Position numbers and translations under genes: made by a program
Shown here: one piece after another, positions 10,877 through 21,067 of the stretch
Numbering within the stretch: the stretch's first letter is position 1
Layout of the letters: each line of letters starts with the position of its first letter
From: Bacillus sp. 165
Lineage (GTDB): Bacteria > Bacillota > Bacilli > Bacillales > Bacillaceae_G
Length of the DNA stretch: 51,596 bases
Direction of reading: 5' to 3'
NCBI RefSeq assembly: GCF_017742235.1
Contig: NZ_JAGHKQ010000019.1
Location: 1 to 51,596 of the forward strand
The notes under the pieces: generated by a model
What the model was told of the DNA's origin: nothing
Databases searched by the model: none
What the model saw: only the letters and a program-made list of their open reading frames with translations

Positions 10877-12070
10877 GTGAATCTTAACACGAGGAACCTA
10901 TTATCGAGGTTAGGGACAAGCAAAAAACTAGCAATCCAACTTACCAGTGCTCTAGTAATTTCCAGTTCAGTCGGTACAGCAGCTTACGCAGGCATGAAAG
11001 AAACCGTAACAATTGAAGTAGATGGAAAGAAGGAAGTCGTCCATACGCATGCTGAGACGATAAGAGAGTTATTGCAGGATGAAAGCATTAATATAACAGC
11101 CAAAGACAAGGTACAACCGGCAGTCGGTACAAAAATTAAGGATAATATGAAGATTATTGTAGATAAAGCCGTACCTGTTCAAGTAGTTGTAGATGGTAAG
11201 AGAAAAGCAGTATGGACTACAGCAGATACAGTGGAAGAGTTATTAAAAGAACAAAATATTATCGTCCAAGAACACGATAAAGTTTCATCGTCTTTAAGTT
11301 CTGCTATCAAGGCAAAAGGAAGTATTTTAATAGATAGAGCTTTTGTAGTCGATCTCAATGTTGGGGGAGAAGCAAAGCAAGTATGGTCAACTTCGATCAC
11401 TGTCGGTGACTTTTTAAAGGAGCAAAATATTACATTAAATGAGCTCGATAGAGTAGAACCTTCAATGGATCAAATGGTGGATACAAATACTCCAGTAAAA
11501 GTTATCCGAGTAGAAAAAGTCACCGATGTGGTGGAAGAACCAATTCCGTTTGCCGAAGTAATTCAAAAAGACAGAAATTTAACACAGGGCTTTAAAAAAA
11601 TTCTGCAAGAAGGAAAGCAAGGGTCTAAGCAGAAGTTTTTTGAAATAATTAAAGAAAATGGTATAGAAGTTTCTCGTATTTTACAAAAAGAAGTGCAAAT
11701 GAAAGAGAGTAAAAATCGTATTGTTGTTGTAGGAACAAAGAAAACGCCTTCTATTCCATCTCGCGGAAATGAAGTTGTAGTAAGGGAGTTTGTTGTAGAA
11801 GCTACGGCATATACTCCATACTGTACAGGGTGTACAGGAATCAGCGCAGGGGGATACAACTATAAGGGTAACCCTAATATGAAGATGATTGCCGTAGATC
11901 CCCGCGTTATCCCTTTAGGTACTAAAGTTTACGTAGAAGGATATGGATACGCAATTGCAGGAGATACAGGAGGAGCTATAAAAGGAAATAAAATTGATGT
12001 ATTAATGCCGACAAAAGCAGCAGCAAATAAATGGGGCCGTAAGAGAGTAATTATTCGTATTTTAAAGTAG
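10877..12070 (+). CDS. YabE: cell-wall protein with DUF348, G5 and 3D domains
   Basis: A 397-residue exported protein. An N-terminal hydrophobic segment (about residues 20-42, ending AAYA) is a signal peptide or anchor. Three DUF348 repeats follow (VTIEVDGKKEVV, VQVVVDGKRKAV, VDLNVGGEAKQV), then a G5 domain (about residues 200-285). A C-terminal 3D domain carries the aspartates AVDPRVIPLGT, GDTGG and KIDVLM. The 3D domain resembles MltA-type lytic transglycosylases and resuscitation-promoting proteins, so a role in peptidoglycan remodelling is likely. The GTG start at 10877 is chosen for its strong aggaggaggt site; an in-frame ATG at 10814 has none. The B. subtilis gene is controlled by an antisense RNA; I cannot see one here. 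Confidence 0.9.
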   Translation: MNLNTRNLLSRLGTSKKLAIQLTSALVISSSVGTAAYAGMKETVTIEVDGKKEVVHTHAETIRELLQDESINITAKDKVQPAVGTKIKDNMKIIVDKAVPVQVVVDGKRKAVWTTADTVEELLKEQNIIVQEHDKVSSSLSSAIKAKGSILIDRAFVVDLNVGGEAKQVWSTSITVGDFLKEQNITLNELDRVEPSMDQMVDTNTPVKVIRVEKVTDVVEEPIPFAEVIQKDRNLTQGFKKILQEGKQGSKQKFFEIIKENGIEVSRILQKEVQMKESKNRIVVVGTKKTPSIPSRGNEVVVREFVVEATAYTPYCTGCTGISAGGYNYKGNPNMKMIAVDPRVIPLGTKVYVEGYGYAIAGDTGGAIKGNKIDVLMPTKAAANKWGRKRVIIRILK

Positions 12071-12075
12071 TTATC

Positions 12076-12110
12076 AAAAGCAGAGAATAGAAAAATTCTC
12101 TGCTTTTCTT
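12076..12110 (+). terminator. Terminator after yabE
   Basis: The 13-bp arms aaaagcagagaat and attctctgctttt with a short A-rich loop are followed by T-rich sequence. Confidence 0.88.
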
Positions 12111-12142
12111 ATTGTTTTTATGATTATGGTCGAAAATAAGAA

Positions 12143-12171
12143 TTGAAAAGTTTTGCTTTTTCTTGTCTAAT
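12143..12171 (+). promoter_or_regulatory. Promoter for rnmV-ksgA (sigma-A)
   Basis: TTGAAA (12143-12148), a 17-bp spacer and TCTAAT (12166-12171), each one mismatch from consensus, 32 nt ahead of the rnmV start. Confidence 0.65.
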
Positions 12172-12202
12172 GATATAGGTAGCTTTTCTATTGGAGGATT
12201 AC

Positions 12203-13637
<1,435 letters not shown>

Positions 13638-13639
13638 AC

Positions 13640-13680
13640 AAAGGCGTTCCAATTTTGGAGCGCCTTTGTGTGTTGTTTTT
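13640..13680 (+). terminator. Terminator after ksgA
   Basis: The arms aaaggcgttcc and ggagcgccttt enclose an aatttt loop; a mixed GT/T tract follows. Confidence 0.75.
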
Positions 13681-13743
13681 CTATTCGTTGTTACAAGCAC
13701 TCTTTTTTACTTTTTTCATAGGCTAGATAAAGAATATGTATGC

Positions 13744-13772
13744 TTATAGTCCTTCTTTCTCTTTCATACGAT
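13744..13772 (+). promoter_or_regulatory. Candidate mother-cell promoter for yabG
   Basis: CATACGAT (13765-13772) is one base from the sigma-E -10 consensus CATACAnT and also resembles the sigma-K box. TTATAG lies 15 bp upstream. In B. subtilis yabG is a sigma-K gene. The match is partial, so this is a suggestion only. Confidence 0.35.
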
Positions 13773-13794
13773 TATAAGCTTGGAGGGAAAAAGA

Positions 13795-14670
13795 GTGGAG
13801 GTAAAGGTTGGAGATTTAGTTGAAAGAAAGTCTTATAAACGGGATTTGCTTTTTCGTGTGACAGAACTTAAGGAAGATAACGGTGTGAAAATCGCTGTGT
13901 TATTTGGAGAAGAATTTCGACTTGTAGCAGATGCTCCAATTGATGATTTGGTTAAAGTAAACCAACGTGAGTATAGTGAGAGAGCTACTCAAGAAAAAGA
14001 TAAATTAGAAAAAACATACAGATTATTTCAGCAAGATTATCATTTAATTAAACAGAGAAATGAATATTACTCTACAGGAGGATATACAAATGAAGTGTCT
14101 TATTTTCAAATGCCTGGAAGAGTATTACATTTAGATGGAGATTCATTGTACTTACGGAAGTGTTTAGATTTATATGAGAAGATTGGAGTTCCTGTTCAAG
14201 GAATTCATTGTAAAGAAACTGAGATGCACGAACGAATCGGTGAGCTTCTAGATCAATTTCGCCCGGATATTTTAGTTATTACAGGTCACGATGCTTACAC
14301 AAAAGCAAAAGGAAAAGCAGCAGATTTGCGTGCTTATCGAAACTCTCGTTATTTTGTGCAAGCTGTAAGAGAGGCAAGGAAAAAATATCCGTCGCTTGAC
14401 CATCTTGTTATATTTGCAGGGGCGTGTCAATCCCATTTTGAAGCAATAATACGAGCTGGTGCTAATTTTGCAAGTTCTCCCTCACGCATTAATATCCATG
14501 CACTAGACCCAGTATATGTAGTGGCTAAAATAAGTTTTACTTCTTTTATGGAAAGAGTAAATGTATGGGATGTAGTACGAAATACTATCACTGGTGAAAG
14601 AGGCTTAGGTGGTATAGAAACAAAAGGAATACTGCGTACAGGATTGCCGTTTCAACATTACCAAGAATAA
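13795..14670 (+). CDS. yabG: Sporulation coat-modifying protease YabG
   Basis: A 291-residue protein closely matching B. subtilis YabG, a late mother-cell cysteine protease that processes several spore coat proteins and enables their cross-linking. An SH3-like N-terminal part (KVGDLVERKSY) is followed by the protease domain. That domain holds VLHLDGDSLYLRKCL, ITGHDAYTKAKG and FAGACQSHFE, the last two carrying a His and a Cys as candidate catalytic residues. The C-terminus has the conserved GLGGIETKGILRTG. The GTG start at 13795 follows ggaggg; a TTG at 13780 overlaps that site. It is flanked by terminators, so it is a single-gene unit. Confidence 0.95.
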   Translation: MEVKVGDLVERKSYKRDLLFRVTELKEDNGVKIAVLFGEEFRLVADAPIDDLVKVNQREYSERATQEKDKLEKTYRLFQQDYHLIKQRNEYYSTGGYTNEVSYFQMPGRVLHLDGDSLYLRKCLDLYEKIGVPVQGIHCKETEMHERIGELLDQFRPDILVITGHDAYTKAKGKAADLRAYRNSRYFVQAVREARKKYPSLDHLVIFAGACQSHFEAIIRAGANFASSPSRINIHALDPVYVVAKISFTSFMERVNVWDVVRNTITGERGLGGIETKGILRTGLPFQHYQE

Positions 14671-14700
14671 GCAAGGCAGGTTCTCGCCTTGCTTAATTTG
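14668..14700 (+). terminator. Terminator after yabG
   Basis: The 10-bp arms taagcaaggc and gccttgctta enclose an 8-nt loop, with a weak T tract after. The left arm starts inside the yabG stop codon. Confidence 0.75.
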
Positions 14701-14874
14701 TATATAGATACATAATTTCCAATAATATGTACAGAATAAATGAGGAAGGTAAATTGTGTGCAGTAGGAATAATAGGATTGAAAACTTCTTTTTTATGAAT
14801 AGGGAGTTATATATACTGCTAAGCAAAGGTTTTTGGTACAAAATGACCATAAATTTACAGCGAGGTGTTAACGT

Positions 14875-15147
14875 ATGGCGAAGCAATTAACAGAGATAAA
14901 AAGTGAATTAGACGAACAACTGGGCAAGAGACTGACACTAAAAGCAAACAGCGGCAGAAGAAAAACAGTAGAAAGGTCTGGTGTGTTAGCTGAAACATAT
15001 CCCTCTGTATTTGTAGTGCAATTGGACCAACAAGAAAACGCATTTGAACGTGTATCTTTCAGTTATGCTGATATTTTAACTGAGACAGTTGAATTAACCT
15101 TTATGGATGACCAAAGCAATGGTTTAGCATGGGGAGTCCAATTGTAA
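14875..15147 (+). CDS. veg: Veg, stimulator of biofilm gene expression
   Basis: A 90-residue small basic protein nearly superimposable on B. subtilis Veg (86 residues): [20 protein letters not shown], then [17 protein letters not shown] and [21 protein letters not shown]. subtilis Veg is abundant and promotes biofilm matrix gene expression by inhibiting SinR, although its mode of action is not firmly settled. The ATG has gcgaggtg upstream. The B. subtilis promoter is famously strong. Here I see only a weak candidate, TATACT at 14812-14817 without a good -35 box. Confidence 0.94.
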   Translation: MAKQLTEIKSELDEQLGKRLTLKANSGRRKTVERSGVLAETYPSVFVVQLDQQENAFERVSFSYADILTETVELTFMDDQSNGLAWGVQL

Positions 15148-15226
15148 ATTACATATTTTACTAAACAGAATATAGGTAAATCTTCGTATACTAAGATTAC
15201 CGCGGCAAAGAAGGAGGTTGCTTATC

Positions 15227-15409
15227 ATGAGCAGACGCAAAGGTGTAATGTCCGAACACTTTAAAGAAGAGCTTGCTAAAGAGCTTGGGTTTTATGATGT
15301 TGTTCAAAAGGAAGGTTGGGGCGGCATACGTGCAAAAGATGCAGGAAACATGGTAAAGCGTGCAATTCAAATAGCTGAGCAACAGCTTGCGGGAAAAAGT
15401 AATCAATAG
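15227..15409 (+). CDS. sspF: Small acid-soluble spore protein SspF (alpha/beta-type SASP-like)
   Basis: A 60-residue DNA-binding spore protein. [20 protein letters not shown] is followed by GFYDVV, the conserved [20 protein letters not shown], then AEQQL. This matches B. subtilis SspF (61 residues) rather than the major alpha/beta SASPs, from which it is a distant relative. It is expected to be made in the forespore under sigma-G and to bind spore DNA. The ATG at 15227 follows aaggaggttgc; a TTG nine nt earlier lies within that site. GAATA (15168) and TATACTA (15187) lie upstream but are too close together for a standard sigma-G promoter. Confidence 0.95.
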   Translation: MSRRKGVMSEHFKEELAKELGFYDVVQKEGWGGIRAKDAGNMVKRAIQIAEQQLAGKSNQ

Positions 15410-15445
15410 CTGTAATTATGATTGCTTGTCAATGTCGTGGTAATA

Positions 15446-15475
15446 AAGTCGGGGTAAAACAGCCTCGGCTTTTTC
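15446..15475 (+). terminator. Terminator after sspF
   Basis: The stem aagtcgggg / cctcggctt (with G-U pairs) around an 8-nt loop ends in ttttt. Confidence 0.75.
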
Positions 15476-15620
15476 TGTTTTTTTATTGTTATAGGGAAAC
15501 AAGAGTTTTATAAAGTAAAATGGCCGTCAGCGAAAATTCTTTCTCTACTGCTAGAAGCCTATTTATGGGAGGTTTTTAGGTGTCTTACTGTCTGTTAAGT
15601 CAACCTAATTACCCCAGCCT

Positions 15621-15649
15621 TTTTCATTCGCTGTAATTTGCTATATAAT
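15621..15649 (+). promoter_or_regulatory. Candidate sigma-A promoter for ispE
   Basis: TTTTCA (15621-15626), a 17-bp spacer and a perfect TATAAT (15644-15649), about 70 nt ahead of the ispE start. Confidence 0.55.
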
Positions 15650-15717
15650 AAAATAGTTATTTTTTTAATTCATGGTAAAATATTCACAAGAGATTGACTA
15701 TAGAGTAGGTGAAAAGA

Positions 15718-16587
15718 TTGAAGCTGCTAGTGAAAGCACCAGCTAAAATTAATTTATCATTAGATGTATTACGAAAGCGAGAAGATGGCTATCATGAAGT
15801 GAAAATGATCATGACCACAATTGATCTAGCCGATCGATTAGAATTGAAGGAACTAGAGGAAGATAGAATAGAAATTTTGTCTCATAATCGGTATGTTCCG
15901 GATGACCAGAGAAACCTGGCTTATCAAGCAGCTTATTTATTGAAGGAACGTTTTCAAGTGAAAAAAGGAGTGTCTATTACGATTGAAAAGGCTATTCCAG
16001 TAGCAGCGGGGTTGGCTGGGGGGAGCAGTGATGCTGCTGCAACACTGAGAGGGTTAAATAAGCTTTGGAAGCTCGGATTAACTGCTGATGAATTAGCAGG
16101 ATTAGGAGCAGAAATTGGTTCAGATGTTTCTTTTTGCGTGTATGGAGGAACTGCTATTGCTACGGGAAGAGGAGAAAAAATTGAACATATTTCTGCACCA
16201 CCCCCATGTTGGGTTATTTTAGCTAAGCCGCAAATTGGAGTATCTACTGCCGAAGTATATCGTAATTTAAGAGTAGATGCTGTTACACATCCAAATGTTG
16301 AAGAGATGATTCGTTATATCAAAAGTGGAGAATATGAGGGGATTTGCAACTCGGTTGGCAATGTATTAGAAGAAGTCACCTTTCGCATGCACCCGGAAGT
16401 CGCTCATATTAAGGAGCAAATGAAACGGTTTGGTGCAGATGCCGTGCTTATGAGCGGCAGTGGACCGACAGTATTTGGATTGGTTCACCATGATTCTCGT
16501 ATGCATCGTATTTATAATGGGTTAAAAGGATTCTGTGATCAAGTATATGCGGTTAGAATGTTAGGAGAACGAGAAAAACTTGAATAA
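15718..16587 (+). CDS. ispE: 4-diphosphocytidyl-2-C-methyl-D-erythritol kinase
   Basis: A 289-residue GHMP kinase of the non-mevalonate (MEP) isoprenoid pathway; it phosphorylates CDP-methylerythritol using ATP. The substrate lysine is in [12 protein letters not shown] (residues 5-16), the glycine-rich ATP loop [20 protein letters not shown] lies near residue 94, and the C-terminal motif is [12 protein letters not shown]. The TTG start at 15718 fits the aggtg site six bases upstream and gives the B. cereus-group length and N-terminus; an in-frame GTG at 15709 overlaps that site. purR follows after 54 nt. Confidence 0.94.
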   Translation: MKLLVKAPAKINLSLDVLRKREDGYHEVKMIMTTIDLADRLELKELEEDRIEILSHNRYVPDDQRNLAYQAAYLLKERFQVKKGVSITIEKAIPVAAGLAGGSSDAAATLRGLNKLWKLGLTADELAGLGAEIGSDVSFCVYGGTAIATGRGEKIEHISAPPPCWVILAKPQIGVSTAEVYRNLRVDAVTHPNVEEMIRYIKSGEYEGICNSVGNVLEEVTFRMHPEVAHIKEQMKRFGADAVLMSGSGPTVFGLVHHDSRMHRIYNGLKGFCDQVYAVRMLGEREKLE

Positions 16588-16641
16588 AAACGTATAATAA
16601 GGTATTATTTATTTAGAATATTCGTGATTTGAGGTGAGAGT

Positions 16642-17493
16642 ATGAAAATTAGGCGGAGTACACGACTTGTTGATATGACATATTATTTGTTACAAAATCC
16701 TCGTCGTTTAGTTTCTCTCACTTTCTTTGCTGACCGGTATCAATCTGCAAAGTCCTCGATTAGTGAAGATTTAGTCATCATTAAACAGACATTTGAGCAG
16801 CAAGGAGCAGGTACGTTACAAACAGTACCGGGAGCAGCAGGAGGAGTGAAGTACATACCGTACATGAACGAAATAGAAGCAAATACATTAATTGATGATC
16901 TTTGTGATTTGCTGTCCAACCCGGATCGGCTTCTCCCTGGCGGTTATCTATATATGACCGATCTGTTAAGTAACCCACATTATATTAATGGAGCAGGGCG
17001 GTTATTTGCTTCTTTATTTGCAAAAGAAAATGTAGATGTAGTAATGACGGTGGCAACAAAGGGGATTCCTCTTGCATATGCAGTAGCCAATTATTTAGGT
17101 GTGCCAGTTGTAGTGGCGCGCAAGGATAACAAAGTTACAGAAGGCTCCACAGTCAGCATTAATTATGTATCGGGATCTTCTAAACGCATTCAAGCGATGA
17201 CATTAGCGAAACGTAGCCTGCAAGAAGGTGCAAATGTACTGATTATTGATGATTTTATGAAAGCAGGGGGAACGATTCAAGGCATGGTAAGCATGCTTGA
17301 AGAGTTCCAAGCAACTGTTGTTGGTATCGGAGTATTAATAGAATCTGAAGACATTGAAGAACGTTTAGTTGAAGAATATGTTTCACTTGTTCGTCTCTCT
17401 GAAGTAAATATAAAAGAGAAACGGATTGAAGTAGAAAAAGGAAATTACTCTCTTCATGCACTGCAAGAAGAGGTATTAATAGTGGAAGAGTAG
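16642..17493 (+). CDS. purR: Purine operon repressor PurR
   Basis: A 283-residue repressor of purine synthesis genes. The N-terminal winged helix (about residues 1-75, RRSTRLVDMTYYLL and SAKSSISEDL) is followed by a phosphoribosyltransferase-fold domain with the PRPP motif VLIIDDFMKAGGT near residue 200. High PRPP, and competition by (p)ppGpp, controls DNA binding in B. subtilis. The domain senses PRPP rather than catalysing transfer. The ATG has gaggtgag upstream. Prs, which makes PRPP, is encoded 2.5 kb downstream. A strong terminator separates purR from ridA. Confidence 0.96.
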   Translation: MKIRRSTRLVDMTYYLLQNPRRLVSLTFFADRYQSAKSSISEDLVIIKQTFEQQGAGTLQTVPGAAGGVKYIPYMNEIEANTLIDDLCDLLSNPDRLLPGGYLYMTDLLSNPHYINGAGRLFASLFAKENVDVVMTVATKGIPLAYAVANYLGVPVVVARKDNKVTEGSTVSINYVSGSSKRIQAMTLAKRSLQEGANVLIIDDFMKAGGTIQGMVSMLEEFQATVVGIGVLIESEDIEERLVEEYVSLVRLSEVNIKEKRIEVEKGNYSLHALQEEVLIVEE

Positions 17494-17494
17494 A

Positions 17495-17524
17495 AAAGAT
17501 GAAGCTGTACGCTTTATCTTTTTT
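17495..17524 (+). terminator. Terminator between purR and ridA
   Basis: An 11-bp stem (aaagatgaagc / gctttatcttt, one G-U) with a tgtac loop ends in a T tract. It suggests ridA has its own promoter or depends on readthrough. Confidence 0.85.
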
Positions 17525-17579
17525 CGAATAACGTTAGATTCCTTGAGTTAAAAAAGTGATAAGAAAGGTGAGATGAATA

Positions 17580-17951
17580 ATGAAAGTGGTTTCTACAAAA
17601 GCCGCACCGCAAGCAATTGGACCATATTCACAGGGGATAGTCGTAAATGGTATGTTTTACAGCTCCGGCCAGATTCCATTAAAGGCTGACGGAACTCTTG
17701 TAACAGGAGATGTACAAGAACAAACACATCAAGTATTCCGAAACTTGCAGGCTGTATTGGAAGAAGCAGGTGCATCATTTGAAACCGTAGTAAAAACAAC
17801 AGTATTTTTAAAAGATATGAATGATTTTGATGATGTTAACGGGATATATAGTCAATATTTTTCTGAACATAAGCCTGCTCGTTCGTGTGTACAAGTGGCT
17901 AAACTGCCTAAGGATGTGGCGGTTGAAATCGAAGTAATTGCTTTAGTATGA
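17580..17951 (+). CDS. ridA: RidA family 2-iminobutanoate/2-iminopropanoate deaminase (YabJ)
   Basis: A 123-residue RidA/YjgF protein that hydrolyses reactive enamine/imine intermediates formed by PLP enzymes such as threonine dehydratase. The family motifs are AIGPYSQG near residue 11, SGQIPL near 29, and the C-terminal signature [20 protein letters not shown], which includes the conserved arginine that binds the carboxylate. It forms trimers in known structures. In B. subtilis yabJ lies next to purR and was linked to purine gene control; chemistry alone does not explain that. Confidence 0.95.
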   Translation: MKVVSTKAAPQAIGPYSQGIVVNGMFYSSGQIPLKADGTLVTGDVQEQTHQVFRNLQAVLEEAGASFETVVKTTVFLKDMNDFDDVNGIYSQYFSEHKPARSCVQVAKLPKDVAVEIEVIALV

Positions 17952-18033
17952 GTAAAATAACTTAATAAACTTCCATCTTTTAGACAAATAATTCAATATT
18001 TTTTATTAATTTTAAATTTTTTTGAAAAATTGA

Positions 18034-18059
18034 AGGAAAATGGACGCCACTGTGGAAAT
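18034..18059 (+). promoter_or_regulatory. spoVG promoter (sigma-H)
   Basis: AGGA starts at 18034 within gaaggaaaa and GGAAAT at 18054. The 20-nt distance between them equals that in the B. subtilis spoVG promoter as I recall it (AGGATTT ... GGAATT), the classic sigma-H promoter. The -10 has an extra A relative to GAAT. Very AT-rich DNA just upstream fits AbrB repression. Confidence 0.7.
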
Positions 18060-18102
18060 TATAATTATATCGCTGATTCAGGAAAAAGGTGGTGAACATA
18101 AG

Positions 18103-18396
18103 ATGGAAGTGACTGACGTAAGATTACGCCGCGTAAACACAGAAGGCCGTATGAGAGCGATTGCTTCAATTACATTAGATCATGAATTTGTAGTTCATGA
18201 TATTCGTGTTATTGATGGCAATAATGGATTGTTTGTCGCAATGCCAAGCAAACGGACTCCGGATGGAGAATTCCGTGACATTGCTCATCCAATTAATTCG
18301 TCTACTCGTGGTAAAATCCAAGATGCGGTTTTAGCCGAGTATCACCGTTTAGGTGAACTGGAAGAGGTTGAATTTGAAGAAGCAGGAGCTTCGTAA
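18103..18396 (+). CDS. spoVG: Septation and RNA-binding regulator SpoVG
   Basis: A 97-residue protein with the highly conserved core [20 protein letters not shown] followed by [19 protein letters not shown], then [23 protein letters not shown] cut by the conserved [11 protein letters not shown]. SpoVG affects asymmetric septation and cortex formation in Bacillus, and binds nucleic acid in Listeria, Staphylococcus and Borrelia. The ATG at 18103 follows aaaggtggtg, as in B. subtilis; an ATG at 18040 in the same frame would start inside the promoter. Regulation by sigma-H and AbrB is supported by the upstream sequence. Confidence 0.97.
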   Translation: MEVTDVRLRRVNTEGRMRAIASITLDHEFVVHDIRVIDGNNGLFVAMPSKRTPDGEFRDIAHPINSSTRGKIQDAVLAEYHRLGELEEVEFEEAGAS

Positions 18397-18413
18397 AAAT
18401 ATGATAAAGACAA

Positions 18414-18500
18414 TTTGGTAACTACCAAACCTTAGGGATAGGCGGCTACCTTATTGAACTTCCAAAGGTAGGGAACGAATAATATTAAAAAATTATTATT
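18414..18500 (+). ncRNA. Hairpin-rich region after spoVG, possible structured RNA
   Basis: Three short hairpins follow one another between spoVG and its terminator: tttggt/accaaa (18414-18429), ctacctt/aaggtag (18446-18471) and aataata/tattatt (18478-18500). The stretch agggataggcggct between the first two is unpaired in this simple view. I do not recognise an Rfam-type family. It could be an mRNA 3' structure or an uncharacterised element. Confidence 0.3.
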
Positions 18501-18511
18501 TTCTCACCTTT

Positions 18512-18546
18512 AAAAAAGAACCTATTTATGCAATAGGTTCTTTTTT
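18512..18546 (+). terminator. Terminator after spoVG
   Basis: The 13-bp arms aaaaaagaaccta and taggttctttttt enclose a tttatgcaa loop, with T residues at the 3' end. Confidence 0.92.
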
Positions 18547-18574
18547 GTGGTAAAATTTTATAGTTGACGTTCAT

Positions 18575-18604
18575 TTGTTGAAATACAAGGAATTTTAATA
18601 TAAT
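18575..18604 (+). promoter_or_regulatory. Candidate sigma-A promoter for glmU-prs
   Basis: TTGTTG (18575-18580), an 18-bp spacer and TATAAT (18599-18604), 38 nt ahead of glmU. TTGAAA at 18579 is an alternative -35 with shorter spacing. Confidence 0.5.
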
Positions 18605-18642
18605 ATTCATAATGGAATAATAGGTTGCGATGGAGGGTTTAT

Positions 18643-20022
18643 ATGTCTAATCGATATGCAGTTATTTTAGCAGCAGGACAAGGTACGCGAATGAAGTCCA
18701 AGCTGTATAAAGTATTGCACCCGGTGTGCGGCAAGCCTATGGTACAGCATGTTGTAGACCAAGTTTCTGAATTAGGTTTACAGAAGCTGATTACTGTTGT
18801 GGGACACGGTGCTGAGCAAGTGAAGCAACAACTCAAAAACAAAAGTGAATTTGCTCTTCAAGAAGAGCAGTTAGGGACCGCACATGCAGTAATGCAATCT
18901 GTGCCGTTTCTTGCGCAAGAACAGGGAACGACTTTGGTTGTTTGTGGTGATACGCCTTTAATTACAACACAGACAATGGAAGAATTGCTAAAGCACCATG
19001 AACAAACAGGAGCAAAGACGACGGTATTAACTGCTTATACAGAAGAGCCTGCTGGCTATGGACGCATAGTTCGTAATAGTGAAGGCCGTGTAGAGCGGAT
19101 TGTCGAACATAAAGATGCGAACCAAGAAGAACTAACAATAAAAGAAATTAATACAGGGACGTATTGCTTTGATAATCAAGCGTTGTTTGAAGCCCTTTCT
19201 AAAGTTTCTAATGAAAATGCACAAGGAGAGTATTATCTTCCAGATGTAATTGAAATTTTGAAGAACCAGGGTGCTGTTGTTTCCGCTTATCAAACGAGCA
19301 ATTTTGATGAAACATTAGGAGTTAATGACAGAGTTGCTTTATCGCAGGCGGAAGCTATTATGAGAAAACGCATTAATCATAAACATATGGTCAATGGTGT
19401 GACAATTATCGATCCAGCAAATACTTATATTTCAGCAGATACGGTTATTGGAAACGACACGATTATTTATCCGGGCACAGTAATTGAAGGTACGACTTCT
19501 ATCGGCTCCGATTGTATTATCGGACCGCATACTGAAATGAAAAACAGTCAAGTAGGAAACAATACAATTATTCGACAATCTACTGTTCACGAAAGTAAAG
19601 TAGGAGATGGTGTTGCAATTGGGCCATTTGCACATATTCGTCCAGATTCTACTATCGGTCATGAAGTGCGGATTGGGAACTTTGTAGAGGTTAAGCAGTC
19701 TGTATTTGGAAATGAAAGTAAGGCTTCTCACTTAAGCTATATTGGTAATGCAGAAATAGGAGAGCGTGTGAATTTAGGCTGTGGCTCTATTACTGTCAAT
19801 TACGACGGGAAAAATAAATTTAAAACTGTAGTAGAGGACGATGCGTTCATAGGTTGTAACTCCAATCTGATTGCACCTGTAACAGTTGGGAAAAATGCTT
19901 ATGTAGCAGCTGGTTCTACTGTTACTCATGATGTTCCTGCAGAGGCATTGTCTGTTGCTAGAGCAAGGCAAGTAAATAAAGAGGGTTATGTTGCACAATT
20001 AAAGCAAAAGAAAAATTTTTAA
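18643..20022 (+). CDS. glmU: Bifunctional UDP-GlcNAc pyrophosphorylase / glucosamine-1-P acetyltransferase
   Basis: A 459-residue bifunctional enzyme making UDP-GlcNAc, the precursor for peptidoglycan and teichoic acids. The N-terminal uridyltransferase domain (about 1-228) has [19 protein letters not shown] at residue 9, and GTAHAVMQ and GDTPLI further on. The C-terminal acetyltransferase is a left-handed beta helix of hexapeptide repeats (about 250-459), with [20 protein letters not shown] and the catalytic histidine in this loop. The ATG at 18643 follows atggaggg. prs starts 18 nt after the stop, so glmU-prs form an operon. The old B. subtilis name is gcaD. Confidence 0.97.
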   Translation: MSNRYAVILAAGQGTRMKSKLYKVLHPVCGKPMVQHVVDQVSELGLQKLITVVGHGAEQVKQQLKNKSEFALQEEQLGTAHAVMQSVPFLAQEQGTTLVVCGDTPLITTQTMEELLKHHEQTGAKTTVLTAYTEEPAGYGRIVRNSEGRVERIVEHKDANQEELTIKEINTGTYCFDNQALFEALSKVSNENAQGEYYLPDVIEILKNQGAVVSAYQTSNFDETLGVNDRVALSQAEAIMRKRINHKHMVNGVTIIDPANTYISADTVIGNDTIIYPGTVIEGTTSIGSDCIIGPHTEMKNSQVGNNTIIRQSTVHESKVGDGVAIGPFAHIRPDSTIGHEVRIGNFVEVKQSVFGNESKASHLSYIGNAEIGERVNLGCGSITVNYDGKNKFKTVVEDDAFIGCNSNLIAPVTVGKNAYVAAGSTVTHDVPAEALSVARARQVNKEGYVAQLKQKKNF

Positions 20023-20040
20023 AGTGGAGGATTAATCTAG

Positions 20041-20994
20041 ATGCCTACTCAATATTTTGATTCAAACTTGAAAGTGTTTACACTAAACTCAAATAAAACG
20101 GTAGCAGAGGAAATTGCAAAGCATATCGGTGTAGAGTTAGGAAAATGTGATGTTACTCGTTTCAGTGACGGTGAAATCCAAATCAATATTGAAGAAAGTA
20201 TCCGTGGTTGTGATGTATTTGTCATCCAATCTACAAGCTATCCGGTAAATGAGCATATTATGGAGTTATTAATCATGATTGATGCTCTGAAGCGTGCGTC
20301 TGCAAAGACGATTAATATTGTAATGCCGTACTATGGCTATGCTCGCCAAGATCGTAAAGCACGTTCACGTGAACCGATTACGGCAAAGCTTGTAGCAAAC
20401 CTATTAGAAACAGCGGGTGCTACTCGTGTTATTACTCTAGATTTGCATGCTCCACAAATTCAAGGATTTTTTGATATCCCAATTGATCATTTAATGGGTG
20501 TACCTATTTTGGCGGATTATTTTGGTAAGAAAAACCTAAAAGATATCGTGATTGTGTCACCTGACCATGGTGGAGTAACAAGAGCGAGAAAAATGGCAGA
20601 TCGCTTAAAAGCGCCAATTGCAATTATCGATAAGCGACGCCCGCGTCCGAACGTGGCTGAGGTTATGAACATCGTAGGTAATATTGAGGGAAGAACGGCG
20701 ATTCTAATTGATGACATCATTGATACAGCAGGAACTATCACACTTGCTGCAAATGCTCTAGTAGAAAATGGTGCGTCAGAAGTATATGCATGCTGTACAC
20801 ATCCAGTACTTTCTGGACCAGCAATTGAGCGTATTCAAAATTCTAAGATTAAAGAGTTGGTTGTAACGAACTCCATCGCTTTACCAGAAGAAAAGAAAAT
20901 AGATAAAATTGAAGAGTTATCCGTTGCTCCATTAATCGGAGAAGCAATTATCCGTATTTATGAAGAACAATCTGTAAGTACTCTTTTTGATTGA
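20041..20994 (+). CDS. prs: Ribose-phosphate pyrophosphokinase
   Basis: A 317-residue class I PRPP synthase converting ribose-5-phosphate and ATP to PRPP for purine, pyrimidine, His, Trp and NAD synthesis. The signature [18 protein letters not shown] lies near residue 135, the ATP-flanking [17 protein letters not shown] near 98, and the PRPP loop [13 protein letters not shown] near 220. The ATG has gtggagga upstream. In B. subtilis ctc (ribosomal protein L25 family) follows; here a terminator and then pth follow within 73 nt. Confidence 0.97.
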   Translation: MPTQYFDSNLKVFTLNSNKTVAEEIAKHIGVELGKCDVTRFSDGEIQINIEESIRGCDVFVIQSTSYPVNEHIMELLIMIDALKRASAKTINIVMPYYGYARQDRKARSREPITAKLVANLLETAGATRVITLDLHAPQIQGFFDIPIDHLMGVPILADYFGKKNLKDIVIVSPDHGGVTRARKMADRLKAPIAIIDKRRPRPNVAEVMNIVGNIEGRTAILIDDIIDTAGTITLAANALVENGASEVYACCTHPVLSGPAIERIQNSKIKELVVTNSIALPEEKKIDKIEELSVAPLIGEAIIRIYEEQSVSTLFD

Positions 20995-21003
20995 TAAGAT
21001 AGG

Positions 21004-21037
21004 AAAAGACGTAGCCCTAACAATGGTTACGTCTTTT
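21004..21037 (+). terminator. Terminator after prs
   Basis: The arms aaaagacgtagcc and ggttacgtctttt (one weak pair) around an 8-nt loop end the glmU-prs transcript. Confidence 0.85.
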
Positions 21038-21067
21038 CTGCAATGAAATAAAGAAAGTAGGGAAAAA

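Larger units (their letters stand above)
15410..15717. other. sspF-ispE intergenic region
   Basis: This 308-bp spacer has no credible open frame. It contains the sspF terminator, an isolated inverted repeat at 15551-15579 (arms ctagaagcct / aggtttttag with two G-U pairs, 9-nt loop) not followed by T residues, and the candidate ispE promoter. The rest is unassigned. Confidence 0.55.

Noticed and set aside
15168..15193. Sigma-G promoter for sspF (GAATA ... TATACTA)
   Set aside because: The spacer is only 14 bp, against 17-18 in the fin and spoVT candidates. Not listed as a promoter.
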